Origin: Opitutales bacterium | GTDB taxonomy: Bacteria; Verrucomicrobiota; Verrucomicrobiia; Opitutales; Coraliomargaritaceae | Length of the DNA: 63,584 nucleotides | Reading direction: 5' to 3' | NCBI GenBank assembly: GCA_018607135.1 | Contig: JABBCA010000052.1 | Coordinates: forward strand, 1 to 63,584 | In this document: piece by piece, positions 49,310 through 61,460 of the stretch | Position numbering within the stretch: position 1 is the first letter of the stretch | Layout of the letters: each line of letters opens with the position of its first letter | Translations under genes and position numbers: made by a program | The notes under the pieces: model-generated | What the model was told of the DNA's origin: nothing | Database searches by the model: none | The model's input: only the letters and a program-made list of their open reading frames with translations

Positions 49310-50344
49310 TCAATCGTCTTCGTCAACTTTCTCCAGTTTGGCTTCAGCGGCTCGGACGGAAAGCACTTCTCTGAGTAGCGCCTGCTTGAGTTCTTCGAAT
49401 CCCTCATCGGAAACACAGGAAATCGGATAGATTTCCTCTTTCACTTTCTTTTTTAAAGCCTTCAAATTGTTAGGTGCATCGGGCTCGTCCATTTTATTGG
49501 CAGCGATTAAGACTGGTTTTCTGACCAAGCCCGGCATGTAGAGCTTCAGTTCATTCACAAGCACACGGTAATCTGCAATCGGCTCACGGCCATCAGTGCC
49601 CTGCGTATCCAGCATGATCAGCAACACCTTGCAGCGCTCAACGTGCTTCAAAAAGCGATGACCTAACCCACGATTTTCGCTCGCGCCTTCAATTAGGCCC
49701 GGAATGTCGGCAACGGTGATCCGCTCATACTGCTCTGGAAATTCGAGCACTCCCACCGTTGGAAACATGGTCGTGAATGGATACGCACCGGTTTTGGGAT
49801 GCGCATTGGTGACCATGTTTAAAAGAGTGGATTTTCCTGCATTTGGAAAGCCGATCAAGCCTACATCTGCGATGGTTTTAATCACTAAACGGTAATCACC
49901 TGTTTCACCGAGCTTTCCGGGAGTGAACTGACGTGGTGCTTGATTCGTAGAAGACTTGAACACCATGTTGCCTTTACCACCCTCGCCTCCTTCAAGGATT
50001 TGAACTCGGTCACCATGTTCAAGCACTTCAGCAACAGGATCTCCCGTCTCGCGGTCCACAAGAATCGTGCCCACAGGAATTTTCAGGATAATATCATCCC
50101 CATTCGCGCCGTGCTGATCCGAGCCACGGCCTGGCTCACCATTCTTAGCCTGCCAACCAGGCTTGAAGTGAAAGCGCGTCAAATCCGCGACATTGGTATC
50201 ACCCTCAATGTAGACATTTCCTCCTCGTCCCCCATTGCCGCCATCTGGGCCACCCTTGGGTTCATATTTAGCGCGGCGAAAGCTGAAACAGCCGTCACCA
50301 CCATTGCCTGCTTTAAAGCTGACCTTTACCTCGTCATAAAACAT
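49310..50344 (-). CDS. obgE: Ribosome-associated GTPase Obg/CgtA
   Basis: A 344-residue Obg. The Gly-rich Obg fold is at 1-158 (for example [19 protein letters not shown]), then the GTPase with P-loop GFPNAGKS (165-172), switch region TTMFPTVG, G3 [16 protein letters not shown] and G4 NKMD. It is an essential factor in 50S maturation and stress response. It is divergent from the Ppx/GppA gene, which links to (p)ppGpp metabolism; both facts together are suggestive only. Confidence 0.97.
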   Translation of the reverse strand: MFYDEVKVSFKAGNGGDGCFSFRRAKYEPKGGPDGGNGGRGGNVYIEGDTNVADLTRFHFKPGWQAKNGEPGRGSDQHGANGDDIILKIPVGTILVDRETGDPVAEVLEHGDRVQILEGGEGGKGNMVFKSSTNQAPRQFTPGKLGETGDYRLVIKTIADVGLIGFPNAGKSTLLNMVTNAHPKTGAYPFTTMFPTVGVLEFPEQYERITVADIPGLIEGASENRGLGHRFLKHVERCKVLLIMLDTQGTDGREPIADYRVLVNELKLYMPGLVRKPVLIAANKMDEPDAPNNLKALKKKVKEEIYPISCVSDEGFEELKQALLREVLSVRAAEAKLEKVDEDD

Positions 50345-50694
50345 GCCACTTTTTCATCTGTGCACGCAGGTATTGCAACTTCAAAGCACCACAGGGGTGA
50401 ATCTGTATGAAATCTTGATTACATCGATCCGATGACACTCACAAAAGTCCCAGCTAGAGACGGCATCGGCGTTTGAAAGGAGACTGTCTCAAAATACGCG
50501 GAGAGGCTAAAATGTAGCGAATTCTCATACTGAAATGGTTGCTATCTTACTCTTAATCGTAATCGAGTCGTTGGAAGATAGTGACTTATAGATAATGGAG
50601 AGGATTAAGATTACAGTTAAGCAACTGATAAAAACCCTTATAAATTCATAATTCTACGTTCGACCTTCAACGCTTGACCTTCAAAGCTGAACTA
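50345..50694. other. Intergenic stretch between divergent obg and ppx/gppA
   Basis: These 350 bases hold copy B of dispersed repeat family 1 (50477-50575) and a module GTTCGACCTTCAACG near 50655 reminiscent of the repeat at 46.74-46.82 kb. Promoters of both flanking genes must lie here, but I cannot place them. No convincing gene. Confidence 0.7.
50477..50575 (-). repeat. Dispersed intergenic repeat family 1, copy B
   Basis: Reverse complement matches copy A at 16871-16980 in the blocks CAACGACTCGATTA, ATGAGAATTCGC and TTTTGAGACAGTCTC. The copies are 34 kb apart and inverted. Confidence 0.8.
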
Positions 50695-51636
50695 ATGTCC
50701 AACAATGAAACCGTTGCTGCAATCGATGTCGGTAGTAATTCAATCAAACTACTCGTAGGTAGCCGTGGAAGTAGCACCCGTGTGATTCAGACCGAATTCA
50801 CAGAGACTCTGGAAACACGGATCAGCTCAGGAATCAGTCGTAAACTGCCGAGTCTAACTGAGGATGCCATCCAAGCTGGAACCGACGCCATTGCCGAGTT
50901 GGCACATCTGGCAAGAGTGTATTCGCCTGTAGATATTCAAATTGTAGCAACCAGTGCCGTTCGTGACGCACTCAATGGCCATGATTTTGTTGAATCGGTC
51001 CTGGATGCAACTGGTTTGAAGATTCGAATTCTAAGTGGAACCGAAGAGGCCACACTTATCGGTAAGGGCTTACGTTGCGACCCAGAATTACCCAGCACGT
51101 CTAAATTTATTCAAATGGATATCGGCGGGGGCAGCCTAGAGTTGATTCGTTTTAGCCAAGGCCAAATCGAGAACGCGATCTCTCTGCAACTCGGAGCCGT
51201 GCGATTGACAGAACGTTTCATCGAAAATCGAGACACACCCGTAGGCTCGGATATTGAAGCGCTCATTCAATCCCATGTCGTCTCAGAGCTGGTCAAAAGC
51301 GAGTTTCCCTTCGCCCCTTATGAAGATCCGCTGATCGCAACTGGTGGCGCGTTTTCCGTCACACGCGCCGTGCTCGCTGCAGAAGCTGGGACCGACATCG
51401 AGCATTTCCGCGCAAGGCTCAATATAACAGATATTCGCACATTAAAATCAAAACTAGCGGCAATGCCACTACATGAACGAATGTCGGTGCCACACCTACC
51501 GGCTTCGCGTGCAGATATTGTGCCCACTGCTCTAATGACCATTGAAGCGCTGCTCAATCACGCCAAACGAGACGAATTAACACACTCGTTTTACAATCTA
51601 CGTTACGGCTTGGTCGCTGAGATGCTCGGCCTGTGA
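50695..51636 (+). CDS. Ppx/GppA-family exopolyphosphatase/pppGpp phosphatase
   Basis: Encodes 313 residues from the ATG at 50695 (an in-frame TTG at 50674 is rejected). Family motifs are AAIDVGSNSIKLLVG at the start (phosphate loop) and MDIGGGSLELIRF in the middle, with EEATLIGKG before it. The size (about 310) is that of the short Ppx/GppA forms lacking the C-terminal HD domain. It degrades polyphosphate or pppGpp; which one cannot be decided from sequence. Confidence 0.92.
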   Translation: MSNNETVAAIDVGSNSIKLLVGSRGSSTRVIQTEFTETLETRISSGISRKLPSLTEDAIQAGTDAIAELAHLARVYSPVDIQIVATSAVRDALNGHDFVESVLDATGLKIRILSGTEEATLIGKGLRCDPELPSTSKFIQMDIGGGSLELIRFSQGQIENAISLQLGAVRLTERFIENRDTPVGSDIEALIQSHVVSELVKSEFPFAPYEDPLIATGGAFSVTRAVLAAEAGTDIEHFRARLNITDIRTLKSKLAAMPLHERMSVPHLPASRADIVPTALMTIEALLNHAKRDELTHSFYNLRYGLVAEMLGL

Positions 51637-51742
51637 TAACTGGTTAGCAAAAGAGCAAATGCACTTTCAGCCAGCATAGCTAATTCAAATAGCGCAGGCC
51701 GAACGAACTACGTTGTTTCGCTCACTAAAAATAAACGCTTCC

Positions 51743-53038
<1,296 letters not shown>

Positions 53039-53077
53039 AAGGTGCAAAGGGAATGGGTCAATAGGCAGTCTGCAAGT

Positions 53078-53815
53078 CTACGGACTTACTTTTTTCTTCT
53101 GCCCCTTCGGGATGTCAAAGATGCCTTCTTGTAGAGGCTTATTTGTGCGAATTGATGTAAGGAATACTGTATGCAACAGTTCACCGTCTACATAATACTC
53201 GATCGCCTCAGGAAAACGAATACCGCCAATGTTTTGCACGCCGATACTGACGCTCTCCAAATTCATATCAGTTATGGTCGAAATTAGCTTATCATCGTTG
53301 ACTGAGAAGTAGCGAATCGTCCTCAAGCCATCTGGATACGCATACAACAATTTGTGACAACGAATACCGCGACGCTGCTCAATTCCTTCGTATGTAACCA
53401 TTTCACCGTTCTTGAAATCAGGACGATAGAAGCTAAAAAACTGCCGAGTGCTAAAGGCTACGCGCGCTCGCTCTGGCGGGGTCAAAAGACGCATTTGCGA
53501 GGCACCTTCTTGTAGGTTGGAACGAATAATGCACGCATCATCTCCATTTAAAATGTGAGTTTCCACGATGTCATCAATGCGTATTTCCATACGCTGAGAA
53601 CTGGGTTTACGAGCAATAATCACAACCGTCGCTGGCGGAACCTGAGTGCCCGCTGGTTCCAAACGTCCAGAAATCTGTAGAGTCACCAGACCATCTAAAT
53701 GATCATCCGTGCTGACTGTAGCCCGTGCACGGTTGATAACATCCTTCACGTCGGCAATTTGCGCCATTACAGGTGCAGTGATCACCAAAAGACAGAGTGA
53801 AAATAATAACTTCAT
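53078..53815 (-). CDS. Outer-membrane lipoprotein-sorting (LolA-like) exported protein
   Basis: A 245-residue protein with signal peptide MKLLFSLCLLVITAPVMA. The mature sequence is a run of antiparallel strands and the end LLHTVFLTSIRTNKPLQEGIFDIPKG is typical of the LolA/outer-membrane lipoprotein-sorting fold family. True LolA is about 200 residues; this one is slightly longer. Its role is probably carrying lipids or lipoproteins in the periplasm, but family members vary. Neighbours are guaA (51 bp upstream) and hisD (39 bp downstream). Confidence 0.75.
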   Translation of the reverse strand: MKLLFSLCLLVITAPVMAQIADVKDVINRARATVSTDDHLDGLVTLQISGRLEPAGTQVPPATVVIIARKPSSQRMEIRIDDIVETHILNGDDACIIRSNLQEGASQMRLLTPPERARVAFSTRQFFSFYRPDFKNGEMVTYEGIEQRRGIRCHKLLYAYPDGLRTIRYFSVNDDKLISTITDMNLESVSIGVQNIGGIRFPEAIEYYVDGELLHTVFLTSIRTNKPLQEGIFDIPKGQKKKVSP

Positions 53816-53866
53816 AGCTTAAACATTCGGACAGACTGAGTTAAAAGAGGTTCATTTTGAGCAAAA

Positions 53867-55414
53867 TTACTCCCACTCAATAGTGCTTGGTGGTTTAGAA
53901 CTAATGTCAAGAACCACACGATTACATCCTGAGACCTCATTGATGATACGGCTAGAAATGGTGCGCAGCACATCGTAGGGAACGCGTGCCCAGTCGGCAG
54001 TCATGGCATCGACACTTTCAACAATGCGCAGTGCAACCACATTTTCATAAGTGCGCTCATCCCCCATCACGCCCACAGTTTTCACTGGGAGAAAGACACA
54101 GAACGATTGCCATACTTTGTAGTAAAGGTCCGCAGCCATCATTTCTTCATGCAGAATCGCATCTGCTTTGCGTAACACTTCAAGGTCTTCTTCTTGGATT
54201 GATCCCATGACTCGAACACCTAAACCTGGCCCTGGGAACGGCTGACGCCAGACCACTTCTTTGGGTAGCCCCAATTGCGTGCCGAGCTCACGCACTTCAT
54301 CCTTAAAGAGCTCACGTAGCGGCTCTAAGAGTTTAAGGTTCATCTTCTCAGGAAGACCTCCGACGTTGTGGTGGCTCTTAATGAGAGCGGCTGGATTGCC
54401 GTCAATGGCAACTGATTCAATCACGTCTGGATACAAGGTGCCCTGCGCGAGAAAAGTGTAGTTCCCCTTCTCTTTAAGTTCAGTGACCGCCTCATCAAAG
54501 ACTTCAACGAAGGAATTGCCGATAATCTTGCGCTTTGTTTCTGGATCAGAAACACCCGCAAGGCGATCGAGGAAAAATTTAGATTTTGCTGCGACCCGAA
54601 CATCTAAGTCAAAGTGGTCTCCGTAGAGTTTTTCCACTTGTTCACGCTCATGTAGGCGTAGCAAGCCATTATCGACGAATACACAAGTGAGTTGCTTGCC
54701 GATTGCTTTGTGAATCAATGCAGCCGCCACCGAGGAATCCACACCACCGGAGAGTCCCAAAATCACGCGCTCATCTCCAACCGTATCCCGAATCTTCTGC
54801 ACAGTTTGCTCAATGTAATTTGCCATCGACCAATCCGATGCACATCCGCAAATCTTAAACAAGAAATTTGCAATGACTTCGGTGCCCATTTCCGAGTGTG
54901 CCACTTCTGGGTGAAACTGCATGCCATAGAAATCGCGTTTGGCGTCTTGAATGGTCGCATACGGTGAATTTTCAGTCGAAGCAACCGCTTCGAATCCATC
55001 GGGCAATGACTCTAGGCGATCTCCATGTGAGTTCCACACGCGCAGTGTGTCAGGCAAGCCTTCGAACAGTTTCCCTTTGATAGTAATTGTTAATGTGCCA
55101 TGACCAAATTCACGTTCGTCGCTCTTAGCAACCTTACCACCTAGCATATGAGCCATTAGCTGCTCACCATAACAGATACCTAAAATAGGCACCCCCATCT
55201 CAAATACAGCAGCATCTGGGCGTGGCGAGCCTTCGATCAATACGGATGACGGCCCTCCAGATAAGATCACACCACGCACACCAGCATCTTTGAGGACGCT
55301 TGCTTGTGTATTATATGGATAGATTCGTGAGAGAACATTCGCTTCACGAATACGACGGGCGATGACCTGCGTATACTGAGAACCGAAATCGAGAACTGCG
55401 ATGTGTTGTGGCAT
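53867..55414 (-). CDS. guaA: GMP synthase (glutamine-hydrolysing)
   Basis: A 515-residue enzyme making GMP from XMP, ATP and glutamine. The class I amidotransferase domain has C81 (GICYGEQ), H168 and E170 (FHPE). The ATP-pyrophosphatase domain has SGGVDSS at 222-228. The C-terminal dimerisation domain ends in the conserved KPPSTIEWE. All catalytic residues are present. Confidence 0.97.
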   Translation of the reverse strand: MPQHIAVLDFGSQYTQVIARRIREANVLSRIYPYNTQASVLKDAGVRGVILSGGPSSVLIEGSPRPDAAVFEMGVPILGICYGEQLMAHMLGGKVAKSDEREFGHGTLTITIKGKLFEGLPDTLRVWNSHGDRLESLPDGFEAVASTENSPYATIQDAKRDFYGMQFHPEVAHSEMGTEVIANFLFKICGCASDWSMANYIEQTVQKIRDTVGDERVILGLSGGVDSSVAAALIHKAIGKQLTCVFVDNGLLRLHEREQVEKLYGDHFDLDVRVAAKSKFFLDRLAGVSDPETKRKIIGNSFVEVFDEAVTELKEKGNYTFLAQGTLYPDVIESVAIDGNPAALIKSHHNVGGLPEKMNLKLLEPLRELFKDEVRELGTQLGLPKEVVWRQPFPGPGLGVRVMGSIQEEDLEVLRKADAILHEEMMAADLYYKVWQSFCVFLPVKTVGVMGDERTYENVVALRIVESVDAMTADWARVPYDVLRTISSRIINEVSGCNRVVLDISSKPPSTIEWE

Positions 55415-55455
55415 GGTATAAAAACTGAAATGTGGAAAAGCGTAGATGCTAAAAT

Positions 55456-55689
55456 TTAGAAGCGCAGCCTACCATTGGTAAAGCCGCATTGAGGGCAATC
55501 GCATTCTTCGCTACCATACGGCCCTGTGTAAATTTCGCTACATTTAATGCAATGGTAGATCACTTTAGAGCGCTGTGCCGCGTGTAGATGCTTGTCTCGC
55601 CAATCATAGTAGAACCATAGACCGAAGAGCAGCACAAATCCAGCTCCCAAATAGAGCAGGAAAAATACATCTACATCCAGTCCGATCAC
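55456..55689 (-). CDS. Small membrane-anchored zinc-ribbon protein
   Basis: A 77-residue protein. One N-terminal membrane span (about 7-28) is followed by a zinc-ribbon: CIKC near residue 47 and CDCPQCG near residue 63. The family is not known to me. It starts 12 bp downstream of smc and ends 41 bp before guaA, so it is probably co-transcribed with them. Short, but the span-plus-ribbon layout and tight spacing support a real gene. Confidence 0.72.
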   Translation of the reverse strand: MIGLDVDVFFLLYLGAGFVLLFGLWFYYDWRDKHLHAAQRSKVIYHCIKCSEIYTGPYGSEECDCPQCGFTNGRLRF

Positions 55690-55701
55690 GTGAACCTTGC
55701 T

Positions 55702-58700
55702 CTAAAACGGTTGGCCATCCCCAGCATGAGCCAGATCGGGACGATTGGTATCTTTATTAAAGCGCATGGAAAGCAGTGTGGAAACACCCTTTTCAGGCAT
55801 CGTGACGCCAAATACGGTGTCCGCATTCGAGATGGTGCGCTTGTTATGGGTCACGATGAGGAACTGCGACTTATCTGTAAAGCCGTGCAGCGTCTCACAG
55901 AATCGACCAATGTTTGCATCGTCTAAGGCCGCATCAATTTCGTCGAGCACACAGAAGGGACTTGGTTTAACCATGTAGATTGCGAACAACAGTGCAACCG
56001 CAGCCATGGTGCGCTGACCACCAGAAAGCAAGGTCACGCTCTTCAGGCGAGTGCCTGGAGGGCGGGCAATGATATCGATACCAGATTCTAATGGATCTTC
56101 TGAATCCACGAGTAGAAGGTCCGAATCTCCACCACCCGATATCTTTTCGTAGGTGAAAGCGAAGTTCTTACGAACCTGTTCGAAGGTATCTTTGAACAAA
56201 GTCTGTGAAGTCTCGTTGATCTCGTCGATTGTCTTCACCAACGCATTCTTAGAGTTCCAAAGATCCTCACTCTGCCCCTTTAAGAAGTCATGACGGTCTT
56301 TTAGATCTGTGTATTCACTAATCGCGTCAAGATTCACAGGTCCCATGTTGGAAATACGCCCTTTGAGCTCATGAACTTCGCGCTCGATCTCTTTCCAGTC
56401 CGTAGTGTCCATCTCGACGAGTTCTTCTTCAGTGGGATCGCGACGCTCGTGCTTTGGCTGTGCTGCGAGCTTATCGGGATCATCCATATCGTCTAGATTT
56501 ACACGCTTTTCGAATTCAACATTGCCTTCCCACAACTCAGATTTCCAAGAAATCGAGCTCAATTCTACCTGATATTCATCTTCGGCAGAAGACTGAATGA
56601 AACCGATCTGTGAGCGCTCCTCAGCAAGGCGAACCTCAAGCTTTGTTAGTTCTTGATCAAAGGCACGGCCCTCATTTCGGCGTCCCGTCAGTCCTCCATC
56701 CACTTGAGTAATCTCAGCATCCAAAACCTTGAGCGCTTCACGGTCTTGATCCAATTGCTCAGTGGAAACCTTTAAAGTTCGTTCGAGTTCCAAACTCTTT
56801 TCGCGCTCAGAGGCACCACTTCGATTTAACTGAGCGATCTGCTCTTCAATTGTGTCAATTTCTTGGTTACGGCGTAGGATACGATTTTGTAAGTTAGCGG
56901 TTTCGCGCTGCACTTCACCGAGCACACGGTCAACAGATTCTAAGCGCTGTTTCTTCTCAGCGAGTTCCAAGCGCACGTCCGCCAGAGATTCACGTTTGAC
57001 ATCACGCATCTCGCGCGCACGCGCAATCTCGTCTTCGAGATCCGTGCCACTTTGACGTGCTTCATTCAGTCCGAGTTCAGCTGCGGCCAACTCCTGCTTG
57101 GCTTCTTCAAGTTCTTGCACCGAATCACCATGCTTCGCATCAAGCTTAGCCAACTCTTCTTCACTATTAAAATGTGAGCGAGTATTCTGTTCTACCTTCT
57201 GAGTTTGATTACGCTCCTCAGCAACGAGTCCTGATACTTCACTCGCGAGCTCGCTCAACCGTTGTCGTTGTTCCTCAACAGTCGCTTCCGCAGCATTACG
57301 ACGGTCATCTAAATCCGCTGCATCTCCACGCAGTGCATTCAAGGCCTTACGTTCTGCTTCGATCTCACCTCGAAGACGACGAATCTCCGCTTCACGCTCC
57401 AAAACACTCGATGATTTTTTACCCGAAGTGCGGCCCCCATGAATCAAGCCACGGCAGTCAATAATCTCACCATTTTGAGTCGCAACAAGTAAGAAATTAA
57501 AGTTCGGATTCGCTTTCCAAAAAGTAACAAAGGCTTCCAAAGTATCAACGAAGTAACAACCACCTAACAGGCGATCTACAGCACCTTGCAGGGAGCCATC
57601 GCGCACTTCGACTACGGAGCCGGCAGCGACAATATTCGCGGGCAAATCCACGTTTTCGGTGTGCTTGGCGGCATCAATTTCGATTTGTAAACAGGCACGT
57701 CCGAGTCGGCCTTCATCCAGCTTTCCGATAACAGACAGTGCAGTATCAGGCTTACCCAAATACAGGGCCTCCGCAGCCGACCCCAATAGAGTCTCTATCG
57801 TAGCTGTATACTCAGATTGAACTTTTAACTCTTTGGAAATAATCGACACGTCGTTCTTGGAAATAACGTCACTGAGTCGATCTCCTAAAATAGCTTTCGC
57901 ACCTTCGCCAAAACCTTCAAACTTAGCCTGCAGGCCTTCGAGCACATTCAATTGAGCCGTCTTGCGAGCGATGCCGCGATCCTGCTCCTGAATACGCTCC
58001 TGCATGGCACGGAACTGGCCCAAGATTTCACGGGACTCAGTGCGCGCCTGTTCCACTGCCGCTTCACTCATGCTCTGCTCGTCGCGGCGCTTTTCAAGCA
58101 AACGCTGAATATCTGTAGCTCCTTTTTCAAGTGCAACGAGTTCCTCTTTTAAAGTCACTACCGCTTCAGTCAGCGAAGCATGTTTCACTTGGTAAGTCTT
58201 TAAATCGACTTCCAAAGTGGTGCAGCGCGAACGTGCACGATTGATTCGATTTTCCGCTTCAAGAACCAACTGTCGGCGCTGCTGAAGTTGCGCTTCCATT
58301 TCACCGAGCTGCTCTTGAGCCGCGACCAACTCACTACTACGATCACGGAAAATACGATCAGAATCATCCACCACGTCCAGTTGCATCTGCTTATTCTCAG
58401 ACTCACTCTCCGCGCGCTCAGCAAGCTGACGTTGTTGGCTTTCGAGATCGGCGATCTCCTTTTTATATTCCTCAATACGACCATTCAAATCTTTGGTGCG
58501 AATGTCGGAAAATTCAGCCTGATTCTCAGAGTTTTCTTTTTCAGAGCGCAGGTTGTAGACTAATTGCTGAAACTCCTGCATCTTATCGAAGAGTTCGCCG
58601 CGCTTCGCCTTCTTCTCGGCCAAAGCCGTTTCATCAGATTCCAATGATTCAGTATGGACTTCGAGCTTCTTGCGCAGCTCCAAAGCACGAGCTTCAACTG

Positions 58701-59427
58701 CATCAATTGAACCCTTCAAGTCCGCATAACGATAGGAACTAAACGCCAGATCTAAGTGTGTCAGACGGTGCTTGATACGCTGGTAACGCAGCGCCTTGCT
58801 GGCTTGTCGTTTGAGTGAGCCAATCTGACGGCTCACCTCTTCGATCACGTCGGTCACACGCGCTAGATTGGCATCGACCAACGACAACTTGTTTAAGGCC
58901 TCTTTGCGCTGCGCTTTATACAAGGTAATACCCGCAGCCTCTTCGAAAATAGTGCGACGCTCGGCAGCGTTGGTCGAGAGTATCTGGTCAATCTGCCCCT
59001 GTAGCATGAATGAATAAGAAACGCGCCCGACCCCCGTATTCGCAAATAAGCGCTGTATGTCTTTCAAGCGGGAGACTTTGCCGTTGATAAAATAATCACT
59101 CCCACCATCCCGAGTCACTCGGCGAGAGATTTCCACCTCATTAAAGGCTGTTCCTAGATCTGCCTCGCAATCCGTAAATGTAAGCGAAACTTCGCACGTT
59201 GGCAGTGACTTACGCTTGTCCGTGCCTTCGAAAATCACGTCCTGCATGGACGCACCCCGCAGCGCTTTAGCACTTTGCTCGCCTAAAACCCAGCGTATGG
59301 CGTCGACGATATTACTCTTACCGCAACCATTCGGGCCGACTACCGCGGTCACACCACGACGAAGATCTAAGCGTGTGCGATCTGCAAAACTTTTAAAACC
59401 ACTGATGACGATCTCTTTGAGATACAT
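55702..59427 (-). CDS. smc: Chromosome segregation ATPase SMC
   Basis: A 1,241-residue SMC. The N-terminal head has Walker [10 protein letters not shown] (31-39). Two long coiled coils flank a hinge at about 500-670, and the C-terminal head has signature [11 protein letters not shown] and Walker [14 protein letters not shown]. Length is typical of bacterial SMC (about 1,150-1,250). With ScpA/B it organises and segregates the chromosome; those partners are not in the window. It opens a minus-strand run smc, zinc-ribbon protein, guaA, LolA-like, hisD. Confidence 0.97.
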   Translation of the reverse strand: MYLKEIVISGFKSFADRTRLDLRRGVTAVVGPNGCGKSNIVDAIRWVLGEQSAKALRGASMQDVIFEGTDKRKSLPTCEVSLTFTDCEADLGTAFNEVEISRRVTRDGGSDYFINGKVSRLKDIQRLFANTGVGRVSYSFMLQGQIDQILSTNAAERRTIFEEAAGITLYKAQRKEALNKLSLVDANLARVTDVIEEVSRQIGSLKRQASKALRYQRIKHRLTHLDLAFSSYRYADLKGSIDAVEARALELRKKLEVHTESLESDETALAEKKAKRGELFDKMQEFQQLVYNLRSEKENSENQAEFSDIRTKDLNGRIEEYKKEIADLESQQRQLAERAESESENKQMQLDVVDDSDRIFRDRSSELVAAQEQLGEMEAQLQQRRQLVLEAENRINRARSRCTTLEVDLKTYQVKHASLTEAVVTLKEELVALEKGATDIQRLLEKRRDEQSMSEAAVEQARTESREILGQFRAMQERIQEQDRGIARKTAQLNVLEGLQAKFEGFGEGAKAILGDRLSDVISKNDVSIISKELKVQSEYTATIETLLGSAAEALYLGKPDTALSVIGKLDEGRLGRACLQIEIDAAKHTENVDLPANIVAAGSVVEVRDGSLQGAVDRLLGGCYFVDTLEAFVTFWKANPNFNFLLVATQNGEIIDCRGLIHGGRTSGKKSSSVLEREAEIRRLRGEIEAERKALNALRGDAADLDDRRNAAEATVEEQRQRLSELASEVSGLVAEERNQTQKVEQNTRSHFNSEEELAKLDAKHGDSVQELEEAKQELAAAELGLNEARQSGTDLEDEIARAREMRDVKRESLADVRLELAEKKQRLESVDRVLGEVQRETANLQNRILRRNQEIDTIEEQIAQLNRSGASEREKSLELERTLKVSTEQLDQDREALKVLDAEITQVDGGLTGRRNEGRAFDQELTKLEVRLAEERSQIGFIQSSAEDEYQVELSSISWKSELWEGNVEFEKRVNLDDMDDPDKLAAQPKHERRDPTEEELVEMDTTDWKEIEREVHELKGRISNMGPVNLDAISEYTDLKDRHDFLKGQSEDLWNSKNALVKTIDEINETSQTLFKDTFEQVRKNFAFTYEKISGGGDSDLLLVDSEDPLESGIDIIARPPGTRLKSVTLLSGGQRTMAAVALLFAIYMVKPSPFCVLDEIDAALDDANIGRFCETLHGFTDKSQFLIVTHNKRTISNADTVFGVTMPEKGVSTLLSMRFNKDTNRPDLAHAGDGQPF

Positions 59428-59582
59428 ATGAAAACTGAGGAATGGGTGCTGTTGAAGGCTAGAAAGTGGCTAAGAACAAGCGTCGAAAGCGTAGCTCGCA
59501 ACCATAAAACAACAGCTAGAAACAGTTGCTACTCAAGAATAGTGCCTTATACTCAGCCACCCACCTAAAACTTCTACACATT

Positions 59583-60431
59583 ATGTCCTTACCCAGAGAT
59601 TGTTCGCGAGATGAGTGGCCACTCAAAGCCTATAAAAACCTCGATTTTTTAAATAGTGATGACGCTCGTAATATTCGGGTGCTATGCGAAATGACCGAAC
59701 CAGGTCTTCGCTTTGCAGAGGAGAATATTCGAGATACCATCGTGCTCTTTGGCTCTGCCCGCACGATACCTGTGGTAGAAGCCAAAAAAAATCTTGAAGC
59801 TGTGAAATCAGCAATCCAAGACCCCAAAAAACCAACTAGCGAAGAAGCAAAAGCGCTTCACAAAGCCGAAGTTGACATGCGCTCCGCCCCCTACTACGAC
59901 GCGGCAGTGCAACTCGCAGAGGAATTGACTGAATGGTCGATGAATTTGCCAGAATCTGCCAAACGCCGTTTTTTCATCTGCTCTGGGGGCGGTCCAGGTA
60001 TCATGGAAGCCGCAAATCGTGGCGCGCATCAAGCCGGTGGAAAGTCGGTGGGCTTAGGCATTAGTCTCCCTTTCGAGCAGGGTGTGAACGAATACATTCC
60101 AGAGGACCTTAAATTCGAGTTCCACTACTTCTTTGTGCGTAAGTATTGGTTTGTCTTACTCGCAGAGGCCCTAGTCGCATTCCCGGGTGGATTTGGCACG
60201 CTTGACGAGCTCTTTGAGACCTTGACCTTGATTCAGACTAAAAAAGTGGAACAAAAACCTCCAATCGTGCTCTTTGGTAGCGATTTCTGGAACAGTGTAG
60301 TCGACTTCGACTCCCTCGTGAAGTGGGGGACGATCTCCCCCGAAGACGTTCATTTATTCAAAATTATCGACACCGTCGAAGAGGCTCGCGATTACATCAT
60401 CGAGAAACTCACCGAGAAATTCCTAAAGTAA
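59583..60431 (+). CDS. LOG-family (TIGR00730) Rossmann-fold protein
   Basis: Encodes 282 residues from the ATG at 59583 (MSLPRDCSRDEWPLKAY). The two hallmark motifs are SGGGPGIMEAANRGA (134-148) and PGGFGTLDE (201-209). Family members include cytokinin phosphoribohydrolase LOG and bacterial PpnN-type nucleosidases, which cleave nucleoside monophosphates. The length (about 280) is longer than plant-type LOG (about 200) because of an N-terminal extension. Substrate unknown. Its stop is 3 bp from the convergent kdsD stop. Confidence 0.9.
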   Translation: MSLPRDCSRDEWPLKAYKNLDFLNSDDARNIRVLCEMTEPGLRFAEENIRDTIVLFGSARTIPVVEAKKNLEAVKSAIQDPKKPTSEEAKALHKAEVDMRSAPYYDAAVQLAEELTEWSMNLPESAKRRFFICSGGGPGIMEAANRGAHQAGGKSVGLGISLPFEQGVNEYIPEDLKFEFHYFFVRKYWFVLLAEALVAFPGGFGTLDELFETLTLIQTKKVEQKPPIVLFGSDFWNSVVDFDSLVKWGTISPEDVHLFKIIDTVEEARDYIIEKLTEKFLK

Positions 60432-60434
60432 GCA

Positions 60435-61421
60435 CTAAGAAAAGCTTGGTTGGTAAGCATCGTGCAGACGAAGCAGTCCGAGAAACTGTGAACTACCCTC
60501 TTCAAGCACAGGGAGCACCGAAATTTGCGAGGGGCGATCTTCCATGATGCGAAGCGCCTGCCCGAGTCCCACATTAGAGTGCGTCGAGATGGGGCTCTGC
60601 GTCATACAATCGCCTACAAGCTTGCTAAGTATGTCACCATCGCCTGAAAGCAAACGACGGATATCGCCATCTGTAATGATTCCTTGAAGCTTATTGTGAC
60701 TGTCCACGACACATGCTGCGCCTAGAGGGAAACGAGTCATCAAAATAACCACCTCCCGCAGAGTATCTTCAGCACTCGCACAGGCAACTCGATCGCTTGG
60801 ATGCATCACATCTCCCACCTGCATGGTCAGATTACGCCCCAACTGCCCTCCAGGATGGAAGGCCGCGAACTCCTCTGCAGTGAAGCCGCGTGCCTTCACC
60901 AACGCAGCCGCCAGCGCATCACCCATGGCTAGGCTCACGGTAGAACTTGTGGTAGGCATTAAATTGAGTGGGTCGGCCTCTTTTTCGACACTTGCGTCCA
61001 AAACCACATCTGCCGCCTGCGCGATCGGGGAATCCGTATTCCCCACAATTGCAATTACCGGCGACTCAAACTTCTTGAACATTGGCATCAAACGCATCAC
61101 CTCAGCCGTGCTGCCACTCTTTGAAAGCACAATGGTAGGATCACCTGGCTGATAGACTCCTAAATCGCCGTGAATTGCCTCCGCTGCATGCAAAAAAACC
61201 GACGGTGTTCCAGAACTTGAAAACGTAGCTGCCAGCTTTCCCCCAATGTGTCCCGACTTTCCGATCCCACAAATCACCAACTTACTATTTGCGGCTAGGA
61301 TAATTTCCAAAGCACGCTCAAATTCCACACCTAGACGTTCAGCCGCGATCTCAATAGCAGTGGCTTCAGCCCGCATTGCTTGACGACCAATCTCGAGTCC
61401 TGAAGAAGCATTCTCTGTCAT
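60435..61421 (-). CDS. kdsD: D-arabinose 5-phosphate isomerase
   Basis: A 328-residue protein with SIS domain (about 35-175; CGIGKSGHIGGKLAATFSSSGTPS and VLSKSGSTAEV) followed by two CBS domains (about 205-325). This is the architecture of KdsD/KpsF, converting ribulose 5-phosphate to arabinose 5-phosphate for Kdo in lipopolysaccharide. It indicates an outer membrane with LPS-type core. No other Kdo genes adjoin it. The rhomboid gene lies 39 bp upstream on the same strand. Confidence 0.94.
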   Translation of the reverse strand: MTENASSGLEIGRQAMRAEATAIEIAAERLGVEFERALEIILAANSKLVICGIGKSGHIGGKLAATFSSSGTPSVFLHAAEAIHGDLGVYQPGDPTIVLSKSGSTAEVMRLMPMFKKFESPVIAIVGNTDSPIAQAADVVLDASVEKEADPLNLMPTTSSTVSLAMGDALAAALVKARGFTAEEFAAFHPGGQLGRNLTMQVGDVMHPSDRVACASAEDTLREVVILMTRFPLGAACVVDSHNKLQGIITDGDIRRLLSGDGDILSKLVGDCMTQSPISTHSNVGLGQALRIMEDRPSQISVLPVLEEGSSQFLGLLRLHDAYQPSFS

Positions 61422-61460
61422 ACACTACAGCTAACCCCCGAAGCTTCACAGGTAAAGCAA

